Source: an uncultured Litorivicinus sp. | GTDB lineage: Bacteria > Pseudomonadota > Gammaproteobacteria > Pseudomonadales > Litorivicinaceae | Direction: 5' to 3' | Assembly (NCBI GenBank): GCA_902594275.1 | Contig: CACJLQ010000011.1 | Location: 1 to 51,227, forward strand | DNA: 51,227 nt | Shown: positions 42,288 to 49,175 of the stretch, piece after piece | Layout: each line of letters opens with the position of its first letter | How positions within the stretch are numbered: position 1 is the first letter of the stretch | Notes under the pieces: generated by a model | The model's database searches: none | What the model was told of the DNA's origin: nothing | What the model saw: only the letters and a program-made list of their open reading frames with translations | Made by a program: the position numbers and the translations under genes

Positions 42288-43079
42288 GTGGCACAAAGAC
42301 TGATGGACGCACTAGTGTCGCTCTCTTTGGAGGCACTCCTCATCATCACTGTGATTGTGTTTCTCGGGGGGCTCATCAAAGGATTCCTCGGATTCGGTAT
42401 GCCACTCTTCGCCACCCCGCTGCTCGCTCTTTTCATGCCTCTCCTCAGCGTGATACCAATGATGGCGATCCCGGTGCTTGCGTCTAACATTTACCAAGCC
42501 AAATTCTCAAGGAAGAGCCTCGAGTACCTCAAAAGGTTCTGGCCGCTGGGACTTGGTCAAATAATTGGTGTCAGCCTGGGCGTTCAGGTTCTGGTAAGCG
42601 CGGACTCGAACGTACTTAAAATCTGTCTCGGGATCATCGTTTTAATCAACATCGCGTTACGTACGACAAAATGGAAATTCAAAATTCCGCCCAACAAAGA
42701 AGGAATTAGCGGCCCCGTCGGTGGTCTCGCGGCGGGAGTCGTTGGTGGCACCACTTCATTCGTTGGACCACTACTCGTCCTCTACTTATCCTCGCTCGAG
42801 AACCTCAAAAAAGACGACTTCGTGAAGGCGATCGCGTTGCTATACCTGGCCGGGTTCTTACCAATGTACGGTGGTCTCGCGATACTGGGATCTTTCAGCC
42901 TGACACAGCTCTTAGGTTCCTTTGCGATCTGTGTACCCATGCTAATCGGGATCTGGCTGGGCGAGAGTCTGCGATTCAAGGTCTCAGAGGCTTTGTTCGA
43001 GAGGGCCGTGATGGTCACACTAGGTCTGATAGCCATCTCTCTCATCCACCGCTCATCGATTAATCTACTAGGATGGTGA
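42288..43079 (+). CDS. TauE/SafE-family anion permease
   Basis: The membrane protein of up to 263 residues shows the two TauE/SafE repeats: FLGGLIKGFLGFGMPLFATPLL near residue 25, broken here by length, and GGLAAGVVGGTTSFVGPLLVLY near residue 145. About eight helices are predicted. The start may be GTG at 42288 or ATG at 42303; neither has a convincing ribosome site. It overlaps the MarR gene by 7 bases and so heads the TauE-MarR-SDR-decarboxylase unit. It probably moves an organic anion, perhaps an aromatic acid or a pathway product. It is a distant paralogue of the protein at 19430. Confidence 0.8.
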   Translation: MAQRLMDALVSLSLEALLIITVIVFLGGLIKGFLGFGMPLFATPLLALFMPLLSVIPMMAIPVLASNIYQAKFSRKSLEYLKRFWPLGLGQIIGVSLGVQVLVSADSNVLKICLGIIVLINIALRTTKWKFKIPPNKEGISGPVGGLAAGVVGGTTSFVGPLLVLYLSSLENLKKDDFVKAIALLYLAGFLPMYGGLAILGSFSLTQLLGSFAICVPMLIGIWLGESLRFKVSEALFERAVMVTLGLIAISLIHRSSINLLGW

Positions 43080-43558
43080 CCACAAACATGTCAGAACCTC
43101 ACGATACAGACTCAGCATACCAATCAACGTTTCTCACAGATCACTCGATAGCATACCTGGCTCGCGAAATCACAAGGATCTACACCAGAAATTTACAAGA
43201 CGCGATAGCCGAGCATGGCATCTTGATTGGCCAGTACCATTTCCTTCGAGTGCTCTGGGAAAAAGACGAGATAACGCAGCGTGAGCTCGCTAACGCCGTT
43301 GGAATGAAGGAGTCAACAACATTTACCGCGCTCGCCGGCATGGAAAAGCAAGGCCTACTCACTCGAAGAAGAGACTCAGACGATCGCAGAAAAATGACTG
43401 TTAAGTTGACCGACAAAGGACGCGGACTCAAATCGAAACTCATACCAATCGCCAAAGCTGTCAACGATCGCCCTCTGACAGCGTTTACCCCTGAGCAAGT
43501 ATCTAACCTCAAAGCGGAGCTCGAGACACTGAGGAATAATCTGGCAGGTGAAAATTGA
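43073..43558 (+). CDS. MarR-family transcriptional regulator
   Basis: The 161-residue protein has the MarR winged helix-turn-helix: ITQRELANAVGMKESTTFTA (helix 3-4 region) near residue 70, LAGMEKQGLLTRR and the wing SDDRRKMTVKLTDKG near residue 108 with the conserved Asp-x-Arg. N- and C-terminal helices would form the dimer. MarR proteins usually repress and are released by aromatic acids. It is the only transcription factor I recognise in 51 kb, and its own operon has a TTAG-N4-CTAA site in front. SlyA/MarR proteins bind just this kind of palindrome, so it is the prime candidate for controlling the four sites. Confidence 0.92.
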   Translation: MVTTNMSEPHDTDSAYQSTFLTDHSIAYLAREITRIYTRNLQDAIAEHGILIGQYHFLRVLWEKDEITQRELANAVGMKESTTFTALAGMEKQGLLTRRRDSDDRRKMTVKLTDKGRGLKSKLIPIAKAVNDRPLTAFTPEQVSNLKAELETLRNNLAGEN

Positions 43559-44328
43559 TGCCGAAATCAAAACCGATGGTTGCGGTCGTTACCGGAGCGA
43601 CAAATGGTATCGGGCGGGCGACTCAAAAACTTTTGAAGGCTAACGGGATATATACGATCGTTTGTGACAGGGAACCGGCCGACGAGGACAGCTATGTGTT
43701 TCTCGATCTGTCAGAACCCAAATCGATATCAGAATGTGTCCACTCCCTCCCCAAAAATATCGATATGCTGATCAATTGCGCTGGAATCGCACCGACTGAT
43801 GGCAACAATAGTGCTGTCCTTCAAGTAAATTGGTTCGGCACAAAATCATTCACCGATGCCGCACTCACAAAAATCAAGCCCGGAGGCTCAGTTACAACCG
43901 TAGCTTCCCGCGCTGGAGCCAAATGGGAGGAAAGCATAGTCGAATTACGTCAACTCGTAGAGGCCTCAAGGTACGAATTAGCCAACTCTCTCGACGTCGA
44001 GAGTCTCACGCCGGCGCGGGCCTATGAGCTATCAAAAGAATTACTGATCTTCTGGTCTATGAGGCAGGCCACCACGCGAGAAAGTATCCGTTTCAACACA
44101 GTGAGCCCCTCCTCGGTTGAAACTAGACTCACACCAAGCTTCAAAGAGGCGTTTAAAAACCGCAGAATCCAGAACAGTGATCTACGCAGACGAACGACCA
44201 CCCCCGAAGAAATTGCTGACGCGATCTGGTTCCTGGCCAACCCATCATCGGCCTCGATCAATGGGATCGATCTGAAAGTAGACCAAGGCATAACCGCACG
44301 ACGAACGTTGGCTGACTTAACACAATAG
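43558..44328 (+). CDS. Short-chain dehydrogenase/reductase
   Basis: From the ATG at 43558, which overlaps the MarR stop by one base (TGATG), the protein has 256 residues. SDR motifs are in order: VVTGATNGIGRATQ (TGxxxGIG) near residue 11, LINCAGIAP near residue 72, TVASRAGAKW near residue 114 with the serine and AYELSKELL near residue 156 with the Tyr-x3-Lys pair. It would oxidise an alcohol or a cis-dihydrodiol with NAD(P). Lying between the regulator and the second decarboxylase-like gene, it might rearomatise the dihydrodiol made by the second Rieske oxygenase at 49172. That link is inference. Confidence 0.85.
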   Translation: MPKSKPMVAVVTGATNGIGRATQKLLKANGIYTIVCDREPADEDSYVFLDLSEPKSISECVHSLPKNIDMLINCAGIAPTDGNNSAVLQVNWFGTKSFTDAALTKIKPGGSVTTVASRAGAKWEESIVELRQLVEASRYELANSLDVESLTPARAYELSKELLIFWSMRQATTRESIRFNTVSPSSVETRLTPSFKEAFKNRRIQNSDLRRRTTTPEEIADAIWFLANPSSASINGIDLKVDQGITARRTLADLTQ

Positions 44329-44346
44329 CTAAGTAAGGAATCCGAG

Positions 44347-45336
44347 ATGAGCAAACTCAATCTGACGATAGCAACAGGCAATTATGACCGAACCCGCCCC
44401 ATCTCTGACGGACGGGTTAACATCGAGGGCGTCGACCCGAATCACATATTCTTTTCTCCGGAGGAAATGTTTTATCGTGCGTTTCGATTCCAGTCATTCG
44501 ACGTATGCGAGCTTTCGTTCTCCTCCTACTGCGTTGGCGCTTGTAATCCAGACTTCCCGTATACCGCGGTGCCGGTCTTTCTGTCTCGTGCTTTCAGGCA
44601 CGCCGCGATTTTTACACGTAACGACGCAGACATTGATAAGCCGAGTGACCTGACGGGAAAGACCTTAGGTGTCACGGAGTATCAACTCACTGCAAATGTT
44701 TGGTTAAGAGGGATTCTCGAGGATTACTACGGTGTCCCACAGACCAATATTCATTGGATTCGGGGCGGCTTGTTTGATCCCAAGCGTCCGGAAAAAATAA
44801 AGGTACAGCTACCTGAAGGTCTTGACTACAAAGAAGCCCCTGAGGGAACTACACTAAACGAGTTAATGGCGAGCGGAAAGATTGACGGGCTAATTGGTCC
44901 TAGACCGCCAAAAGACTTCTATACAAACCCGGATTACGGCCGACTGTTCCCCGACACCTTCGGCGCGGTCGCAGAGTATTACCAAAACACGCAAATATTT
45001 CCAATCATGCATGTCCTTGGAATTAAGAAAGAAATTGTGAACCAATACCCTTGGCTACCCGCATCCCTGTATAAGGCGTTCGATGAGGCAAGGAAAGTTG
45101 CACTCGAGGCTATTCTTGATACGTCTGCGAGTAAAATGACGATGCCACTCCTTGACGAGCAGATTGACTTCGTTCGTAAGGAGCTCGGGCCGGAGCTGTG
45201 GACGTATGGCTTCCAAAATAACAGGCATGTCATCGATAAGTTCCTCGAGTACCACCACAACCAGAGGTTGTCGAGCCGCCGATTAGACGCGGAAGAACTC
45301 TTCCACCCATCATCGATGGAGTCATACTCACTTTGA
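44347..45336 (+). CDS. 4,5-dihydroxyphthalate decarboxylase-like protein (copy 2)
   Basis: The 329-residue protein is a paralogue of the one at 41186. It starts LNLTIATGNYDRTRPI, the form most common in the family, has VPVFLSRAFRHAAIFTRN near residue 78, EYQLTANVWLRGILEDYYGV near residue 112 and FPIMHVLGIKKE near residue 218. It lacks a signal peptide, so it is likely an enzyme rather than a transport receptor. It may decarboxylate an ortho-dihydroxylated aromatic acid. The AAGGA site before the ATG and an 18-base gap to the SDR gene make it the last gene of the TauE-MarR-SDR unit. Whether this or copy 1 is the true Pht5 cannot be told here. Confidence 0.75.
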   Translation: MSKLNLTIATGNYDRTRPISDGRVNIEGVDPNHIFFSPEEMFYRAFRFQSFDVCELSFSSYCVGACNPDFPYTAVPVFLSRAFRHAAIFTRNDADIDKPSDLTGKTLGVTEYQLTANVWLRGILEDYYGVPQTNIHWIRGGLFDPKRPEKIKVQLPEGLDYKEAPEGTTLNELMASGKIDGLIGPRPPKDFYTNPDYGRLFPDTFGAVAEYYQNTQIFPIMHVLGIKKEIVNQYPWLPASLYKAFDEARKVALEAILDTSASKMTMPLLDEQIDFVRKELGPELWTYGFQNNRHVIDKFLEYHHNQRLSSRRLDAEELFHPSSMESYSL

Positions 45337-45360
45337 TGGTCAAAATGTTTCTTTTCGACA

Positions 45361-45403
45361 CATACTAAGGTTGAAAATTGCTGCTATGCGTCATACACTA
45401 AGG
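45361..45403 (+). repeat. Direct repeat upstream of the small ORF
   Basis: CATACTAAGG (45361-45370) recurs as CATACACTAAGG (45392-45403), 31 bases apart, close to three helical turns. It may be a tandem regulator site or chance. Confidence 0.3.
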
Positions 45404-45420
45404 GCTCTAATTTGATTTAC

Positions 45421-45603
45421 ATGAGAGACTGTTGCGCTATGACAGCAACGACTGCTGACTATGTTTCGGAAGAGCCAAAAGGAAAGCTCTTCACAATCGT
45501 TGAAACTATCCGTTTCGCGATGAAATTAAAGGATGAATTCGAGAAGATTGAAGACCCCAAGGCTCGTCACGAGGCTGTCTGTCGGATCATCACATCTCAT
45601 TGA
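45421..45603 (+). CDS. Small hypothetical protein
   Basis: The frame encodes about 60 residues from the ATG at 45421, or 54 from the ATG at 45439, which has GAGAG upstream. The protein is charged and largely helical (FTIVETIRFAMKLKDEFEKI and a short Cys-containing tail), with no signal peptide or membrane segment. I do not recognise a family. Two things argue that it is real: the reading frame ends 6 bases before a perfect hairpin, and the gap it fills would otherwise be over 300 bases. It could be a small regulator or subunit of the neighbouring enzymes, but nothing shows this. Confidence 0.5.
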   Translation: MRDCCAMTATTADYVSEEPKGKLFTIVETIRFAMKLKDEFEKIEDPKARHEAVCRIITSH

Positions 45604-45609
45604 GAAATA

Positions 45610-45638
45610 GGTTGTTGGTGACTAGAACACCAACAACC
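45610..45638. terminator. Perfect 11-bp hairpin between convergent genes
   Basis: GGTTGTTGGTG (45610-45620) pairs fully with CACCAACAACC (45628-45638) around a 7-base loop. It lies 7 bases after the small ORF and 12 bases beyond the stop of the convergent cupin gene. T-runs are short on both sides, so it may serve both directions moderately well. Confidence 0.65.
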
Positions 45639-45649
45639 ATCTTTCTAAA

Positions 45650-46225
45650 TTAATCTTCGGGTGGCACCCAACAATCCTCGAACCCTTTAGCGGGCTCCAA
45701 CTGATCAAACCAGTCAAACCCCATCAGCCGAGGCATTCGGCTGTTCATAACCACGATTCGCGCCTCTTTGTCTGAGATATTGAAACGCTTGTGGGCGCAA
45801 TACGGCGGAATGTAGATGAAGTCACCGGCCTTCCATTCGAACACCTTAGGCGTAGTCTCCCACTCCCAGATGAATTCGTCGGCACAATGGAAGTTGACGT
45901 CGAAGTGATGGTCGTAACCCTCACCTTCAATGACGAAAGCAACTTCTTCCGATAGGTGACGGCTCGTACCCGTCGCTTCACCAGACTCGATAAATTGCAT
46001 GTAGAGATCGAGACAACACTCTTTAGTGTTCATTTCTTCTCGGATAATATGCTTTATAAGCCCGTCAGCTGAGCGCTCCATCGGCATCTCGTTCGACTTC
46101 ACGATATTTTTGCGAGTCACATACTCTTGACGGAACTCTTTTGACGCCTCCAGTGCCTTACTGTAGAAATCCGCAGACATCGAGTCATTTTTTGCACGAG
46201 CTCTCTCGGTAGGATCAACAAACAT
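45650..46225 (-). CDS. Cupin-domain protein (191 residues)
   Basis: The single-cupin protein has GTSRHLSEEVAFVIEGEGYDHH near residue 88, split by length, and GDFIYIPPYCAHKRFN near residue 139, the two conserved cupin motifs. The first motif has only one of the two usual histidines (Ser-Arg-His), but extra histidines lie just after it (YDHHFDVNFH). It follows a related cupin gene by 14 bases. The pair may form a heteromeric metal enzyme such as a ring-cleavage dioxygenase, or one may be a sensor. No characterised function can be assigned from sequence alone. Confidence 0.72.
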   Translation of the reverse strand: MFVDPTERARAKNDSMSADFYSKALEASKEFRQEYVTRKNIVKSNEMPMERSADGLIKHIIREEMNTKECCLDLYMQFIESGEATGTSRHLSEEVAFVIEGEGYDHHFDVNFHCADEFIWEWETTPKVFEWKAGDFIYIPPYCAHKRFNISDKEARIVVMNSRMPRLMGFDWFDQLEPAKGFEDCWVPPED

Positions 46226-46239
46226 ACAGAAACTCCTAA

Positions 46240-46806
46240 TTAAATCGTCGTTGGTGGCGCGTAATCTTCGTGCCCCGGAACCGGGGTCGTTGGCGGATAA
46301 TCAACCATCTTCTGGAAAATCATGTGCATGAAGAGGAACAGCGGCTTCGCTTTCATGATAAGAACGATACCTTCTTCATCGGGGTCGTCATTGAAGTGCT
46401 GGTGGACACATCCATTTTCGACAATCAGTGCGTCTCCAGCTTCCCAGTCAATCCGGCGGCCATCATGAACGTCATGCCCCTTGCCCTTCAGAACGAAAAA
46501 GACTGCCGAGTTCATGTGACCATGCTTCTGACCATAACCACCTGGTGCGTACACGTCGATGTGAGTCTCAATGGACTGGGCTACCTTAGCGGCTTGAGGG
46601 TTAATCACCTTCTTACCATAGTTTTGTGGGCCACCTTTCCATTTCATGTCAGGCGTACGATACACCCGCGGCTGATTAAACAGCTCCGACATTAATTCGC
46701 CGTAGGTACCCTCGAGCGCCCTCACGAAAACTCGTTTCTTTTGCCACCGTTCCCAGACGACCTCCCCGTCGGAACCACCAGCAACCAAGTCAGTTTTTTC
46801 AGACAT
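46240..46806 (-). CDS. Cupin-domain protein (188 residues)
   Basis: From the ATG at 46806, with GGGAG upstream, the protein has 188 residues; the longer frame to 46899 runs into the promoter region. Cupin motif 1 is GQKHGHMNSAVFFVLKGKG near residue 95, with the His-x-His intact but the usual Glu replaced by Ala. Motif 2 is GDALIVENGCVHQHFN near residue 130. It is a relative of the next cupin protein, and together they look like an ancient duplication. It diverges from the split-permease operon, and a perfect palindrome at 46895 lies between them. Substrate and reaction are unknown. Confidence 0.72.
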   Translation of the reverse strand: MSEKTDLVAGGSDGEVVWERWQKKRVFVRALEGTYGELMSELFNQPRVYRTPDMKWKGGPQNYGKKVINPQAAKVAQSIETHIDVYAPGGYGQKHGHMNSAVFFVLKGKGHDVHDGRRIDWEAGDALIVENGCVHQHFNDDPDEEGIVLIMKAKPLFLFMHMIFQKMVDYPPTTPVPGHEDYAPPTTI

Positions 46807-46894
46807 AAAATTCTCCCAATTTCGAGGATCATAGTACGGTATGTTTGCCTGTAACTCTGCTAACAAATGACACCTAGCCCCATAACAAATTCTT

Positions 46895-46911
46895 TTCACT
46901 TTAAAAGTGAA
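46895..46911. promoter_or_regulatory. Perfect 17-bp palindrome, possible operator
   Basis: TTCACTTTAAAAGTGAA has perfect 8-bp arms around one central base. It lies in the divergent promoter region between the cupin pair and the split-permease operon. It is not of the TTAG-N4-CTAA type, so a different regulator would use it. Confidence 0.5.
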
Positions 46912-46977
46912 GGTTCGCCAATTAAAGAGTATACGTAGTCAACAAATTCACCTTAAAACTACCTCCACTGAGAAGCC

Positions 46978-47535
46978 ATGAGCATCAAACAGCCGAAGAA
47001 AAAGAGATCAAAAAAAAGAACGATTGAGCTAGCCGCCTACTCTGCATTCTGCGTTTTTGGCGCCTATTATTGCTACCACCTAAAGGGGCAGGACGGTTTC
47101 ATGGCAGCTCTTGCGGTTCAAGAGGAGATGCTTCTGGGGATGCTACCCAGAATCACCATGGCGCTGGGAGTTGCATCATTACTGTGGGTATTGCTGGATC
47201 CAGAGAAACTCAAAAAAACAATTCAAAAACGCAAAGGATGGGTAAAGATCGTTTACGCGACAATACTCGGTGCGGTAACGCCCGGCGGACCATCCAGTTC
47301 GTTCTCGGTTCTCAATATGTTCCTCAGCAGCGGGCTAGGTTATTTAATAGGAATCACATACATCACCGCTTGGTCGATGCTGGGCGTCCAACGGATCTTA
47401 ATATGGGATATCCCATTGTTAGGAACGGAGCAAGCGGGACTCCGTTTCATTTCCGGTTTCTGGTTACCTGCATTCGCGGGACTTTTCGCTGCCTGGATCT
47501 TTGGTAAGTATGAGGATGAAAAGCGACCATGCTGA
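46978..47535 (+). CDS. Half-size permease, ArsP/YraQ-like (first half)
   Basis: The 185-residue protein has a basic N-terminus (KQPKKKRSKKR), then about four or five helices. The central AVTPGGPSSSFSVLNMF near residue 97 followed by ITAWSMLGVQRILIWDIPLLG near residue 128 is a Pro-Gly-Gly-Pro loop and helix pair like the repeats of ArsP/YraQ (DUF318) permeases. It is only half the usual size (about 300). The next gene encodes the matching half, starting 7 bases before this stop, so a heterodimeric permease is likely. GAGAAG precedes the ATG. The substrate is unknown; being with oxygenase genes it may move an organic anion rather than an arsenical. Confidence 0.65.
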   Translation: MSIKQPKKKRSKKRTIELAAYSAFCVFGAYYCYHLKGQDGFMAALAVQEEMLLGMLPRITMALGVASLLWVLLDPEKLKKTIQKRKGWVKIVYATILGAVTPGGPSSSFSVLNMFLSSGLGYLIGITYITAWSMLGVQRILIWDIPLLGTEQAGLRFISGFWLPAFAGLFAAWIFGKYEDEKRPC

Positions 47536-48023
47536 GTCCATCTTTACTGCTACTAATCGCGCTATTACTCGCTTTGGGATACGTCGCAAAGCGGCGGAAT
47601 GATGGCTCAGTTGAACGAGCCTATGAGCGCTTCAAACAACAGATCGCCCAGTTTCTGCCGCGGATGATTCTCGTGGTCATCGGAACGGGCTTTCTTCTAC
47701 AGATTATCCCCTCAGAGATGATATCAACACACCTAGGAAAGGACGCAGGATGGACGCCAATTTTATACGGCGGTCTCGCTGGCATGCTTGTCCCGGCAGG
47801 TCCCGCAGTCGCGTTCACGACGGCAGCTACCCTAGCTGGTTCCGGAGCAGCGCCGGCTGCCTTGGTGGCATTTATAACGGCCTGGTGTATCTTCGCTATC
47901 CATCGGATCCTCATCTATGAGACTCATCTCGCTGGGCCTCGCTTTCTGATGATTCGCTGTATAGTCGCGGCGCCTATACCCTTCGTTGCTGGATTCGTAA
48001 CACACCTAATGACCAACTTTTAG
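47529..48023 (+). CDS. Half-size permease, ArsP/YraQ-like (second half)
   Basis: The 164-residue protein has four or five helices and the same core as its neighbour: GMLVPAGPAVAFTTAATLAG near residue 77 and FITAWCIFAIHRILIYETHLAG near residue 117. Both halves share Pro-x-Gly-Pro, Ala-Trp and Arg-Ile-Leu-Ile, so they arose by duplication of a half-unit. Its ATG overlaps the first half's stop by 7 bases (ATGCTGA). The two should assemble in the inner membrane in equal amounts. The dienelactone hydrolase gene starts 10 bases after its stop. Confidence 0.65.
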   Translation: MLSPSLLLLIALLLALGYVAKRRNDGSVERAYERFKQQIAQFLPRMILVVIGTGFLLQIIPSEMISTHLGKDAGWTPILYGGLAGMLVPAGPAVAFTTAATLAGSGAAPAALVAFITAWCIFAIHRILIYETHLAGPRFLMIRCIVAAPIPFVAGFVTHLMTNF

Positions 48024-48033
48024 AGGTAAAAAC

Positions 48034-48660
48034 ATGGAACTCAAAACACACTTATCCATACCACAGTCACCTAAGGGATGCCTCGTGATCGTCCATGAAA
48101 ATCGAGGCCTGGATGATCACATTCGTGATGTGGCGAACCGATTCGCGCGTGAGGGTTTCGCCGTGGCCGCGCCAGACTATCTCTCTCCGATCGGCGGCTC
48201 CGTGGCAGATGTGGATACGAATATAGCGAATATCAAGGACGTATCTCGCGAACAAGTGACTGTGATCAGTCAGTATTGGCTTAACAGCCTGACGACGCTC
48301 ACCAAGAGCAATAATCTGTCAATACTTGGTTTTTGCTGGGGTGGCGGTGTAGTGAACCACTGCGTGACCCAAATCAACGAACTAAAAAAAGCGGTCATGT
48401 TTTACGGTACGGCTCCGGATCGATCTTTGATTAAAAAAATCCGTACATCTCTACAACTTCATTACGCAGAGAATGATGATCGGATTAACGCGGGTCGTGA
48501 TGACTATATTAAAGCGCTGGAGAGCGCGGCCATCTCGCACGAAGCATTCATTTATGAAGGCGCGGGACACGCATTTTTCAACGACACGCGTGAAGATCGG
48601 TACCATCGACCATCGGCCGAACTCGCATTCAAACGCGCATTAGCGTTTCTGCGTGATTAG
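48034..48660 (+). CDS. Dienelactone hydrolase family protein
   Basis: The 208-residue alpha/beta hydrolase has GFCWGGGVVNH near residue 105, the Gly-x-Cys-x-Gly nucleophile elbow of dienelactone hydrolases with Cys in place of Ser. YAENDDRINAG near residue 150 carries the aspartate and GAGHAFFND near residue 182 the histidine. VIVHENRGLDDHIRDVANR near residue 20, with the Glu/Arg pair, is also typical. The family hydrolyses lactones formed in ring cleavage and other small esters. It follows the split permease by 10 bases and ends near the convergent unknown gene. It probably acts on a product handled by this module. Confidence 0.85.
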   Translation: MELKTHLSIPQSPKGCLVIVHENRGLDDHIRDVANRFAREGFAVAAPDYLSPIGGSVADVDTNIANIKDVSREQVTVISQYWLNSLTTLTKSNNLSILGFCWGGGVVNHCVTQINELKKAVMFYGTAPDRSLIKKIRTSLQLHYAENDDRINAGRDDYIKALESAAISHEAFIYEGAGHAFFNDTREDRYHRPSAELAFKRALAFLRD

Positions 48661-48665
48661 CTGAT

Positions 48666-49175
48666 CTAAAAGAATCGCAACGCGGTCAGCACCTCCTTGA
48701 GGTCCTGGCCGTCATCCACCCACAACAGCTGCGACGATATTCGCCTCAAATCTACCATCAGCTGGACAGACGTTGGTGAGCGCTTCACGGCCCGCTGCTG
48801 ACTAACCATTACGGTAGTTATGAATCGATGTTGCATCCAACGATCCACGCGGGCAACGATGGACTCGAAGTGCTTTTCATCAACACTCACATCAGGGCAA
48901 ATAAACGTCAGAAAGTCTGGCGGCGCGATTGTGAACAACAGATCGACGTCGTCGAATCCTCCCTCCGATGTAAACAGAACGGCCTGCGACGGAGACTCAA
49001 CACACTCAGATTGAACACAATCTGCGAACAAGCCGATCAACCTGGGGTGCACCACAAACGCGAACGATCGGGCAGAGCTGTTCGGTTTTTGTATCCTAAA
49101 TTGCGTGGCTTGCGCCGAGTGACGCTCGGCACAAAAGCCACTTAACACGGCTGACTGAGGAGCTCCATCGATCAT
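48666..49175 (-). CDS. Hypothetical protein coupled to the second Rieske oxygenase
   Basis: The 169-residue protein starts with an ATG overlapping the oxygenase stop by 4 bases (ATGA), so it is very likely translated. I recognise no family. It has no signal peptide or long hydrophobic stretch, three cysteines in the first half, and a mixed alpha/beta pattern with a possible core around VDLLFTIAPPDFLTFICPD near residue 76 and VDRWMQHRFITTVMV near residue 109. It may be an accessory or maturation factor for the oxygenase, inferred only from coupling. Confidence 0.6.
   Translation of the reverse strand: MIDGAPQSAVLSGFCAERHSAQATQFRIQKPNSSARSFAFVVHPRLIGLFADCVQSECVESPSQAVLFTSEGGFDDVDLLFTIAPPDFLTFICPDVSVDEKHFESIVARVDRWMQHRFITTVMVSQQRAVKRSPTSVQLMVDLRRISSQLLWVDDGQDLKEVLTALRFF

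Noticed and set aside
48658..48670. TTAG-N5-CTAA just after the dienelactone hydrolase gene
   Set aside because: The spacer is five, not four, and it sits at the end of convergent genes where an operator has no use.
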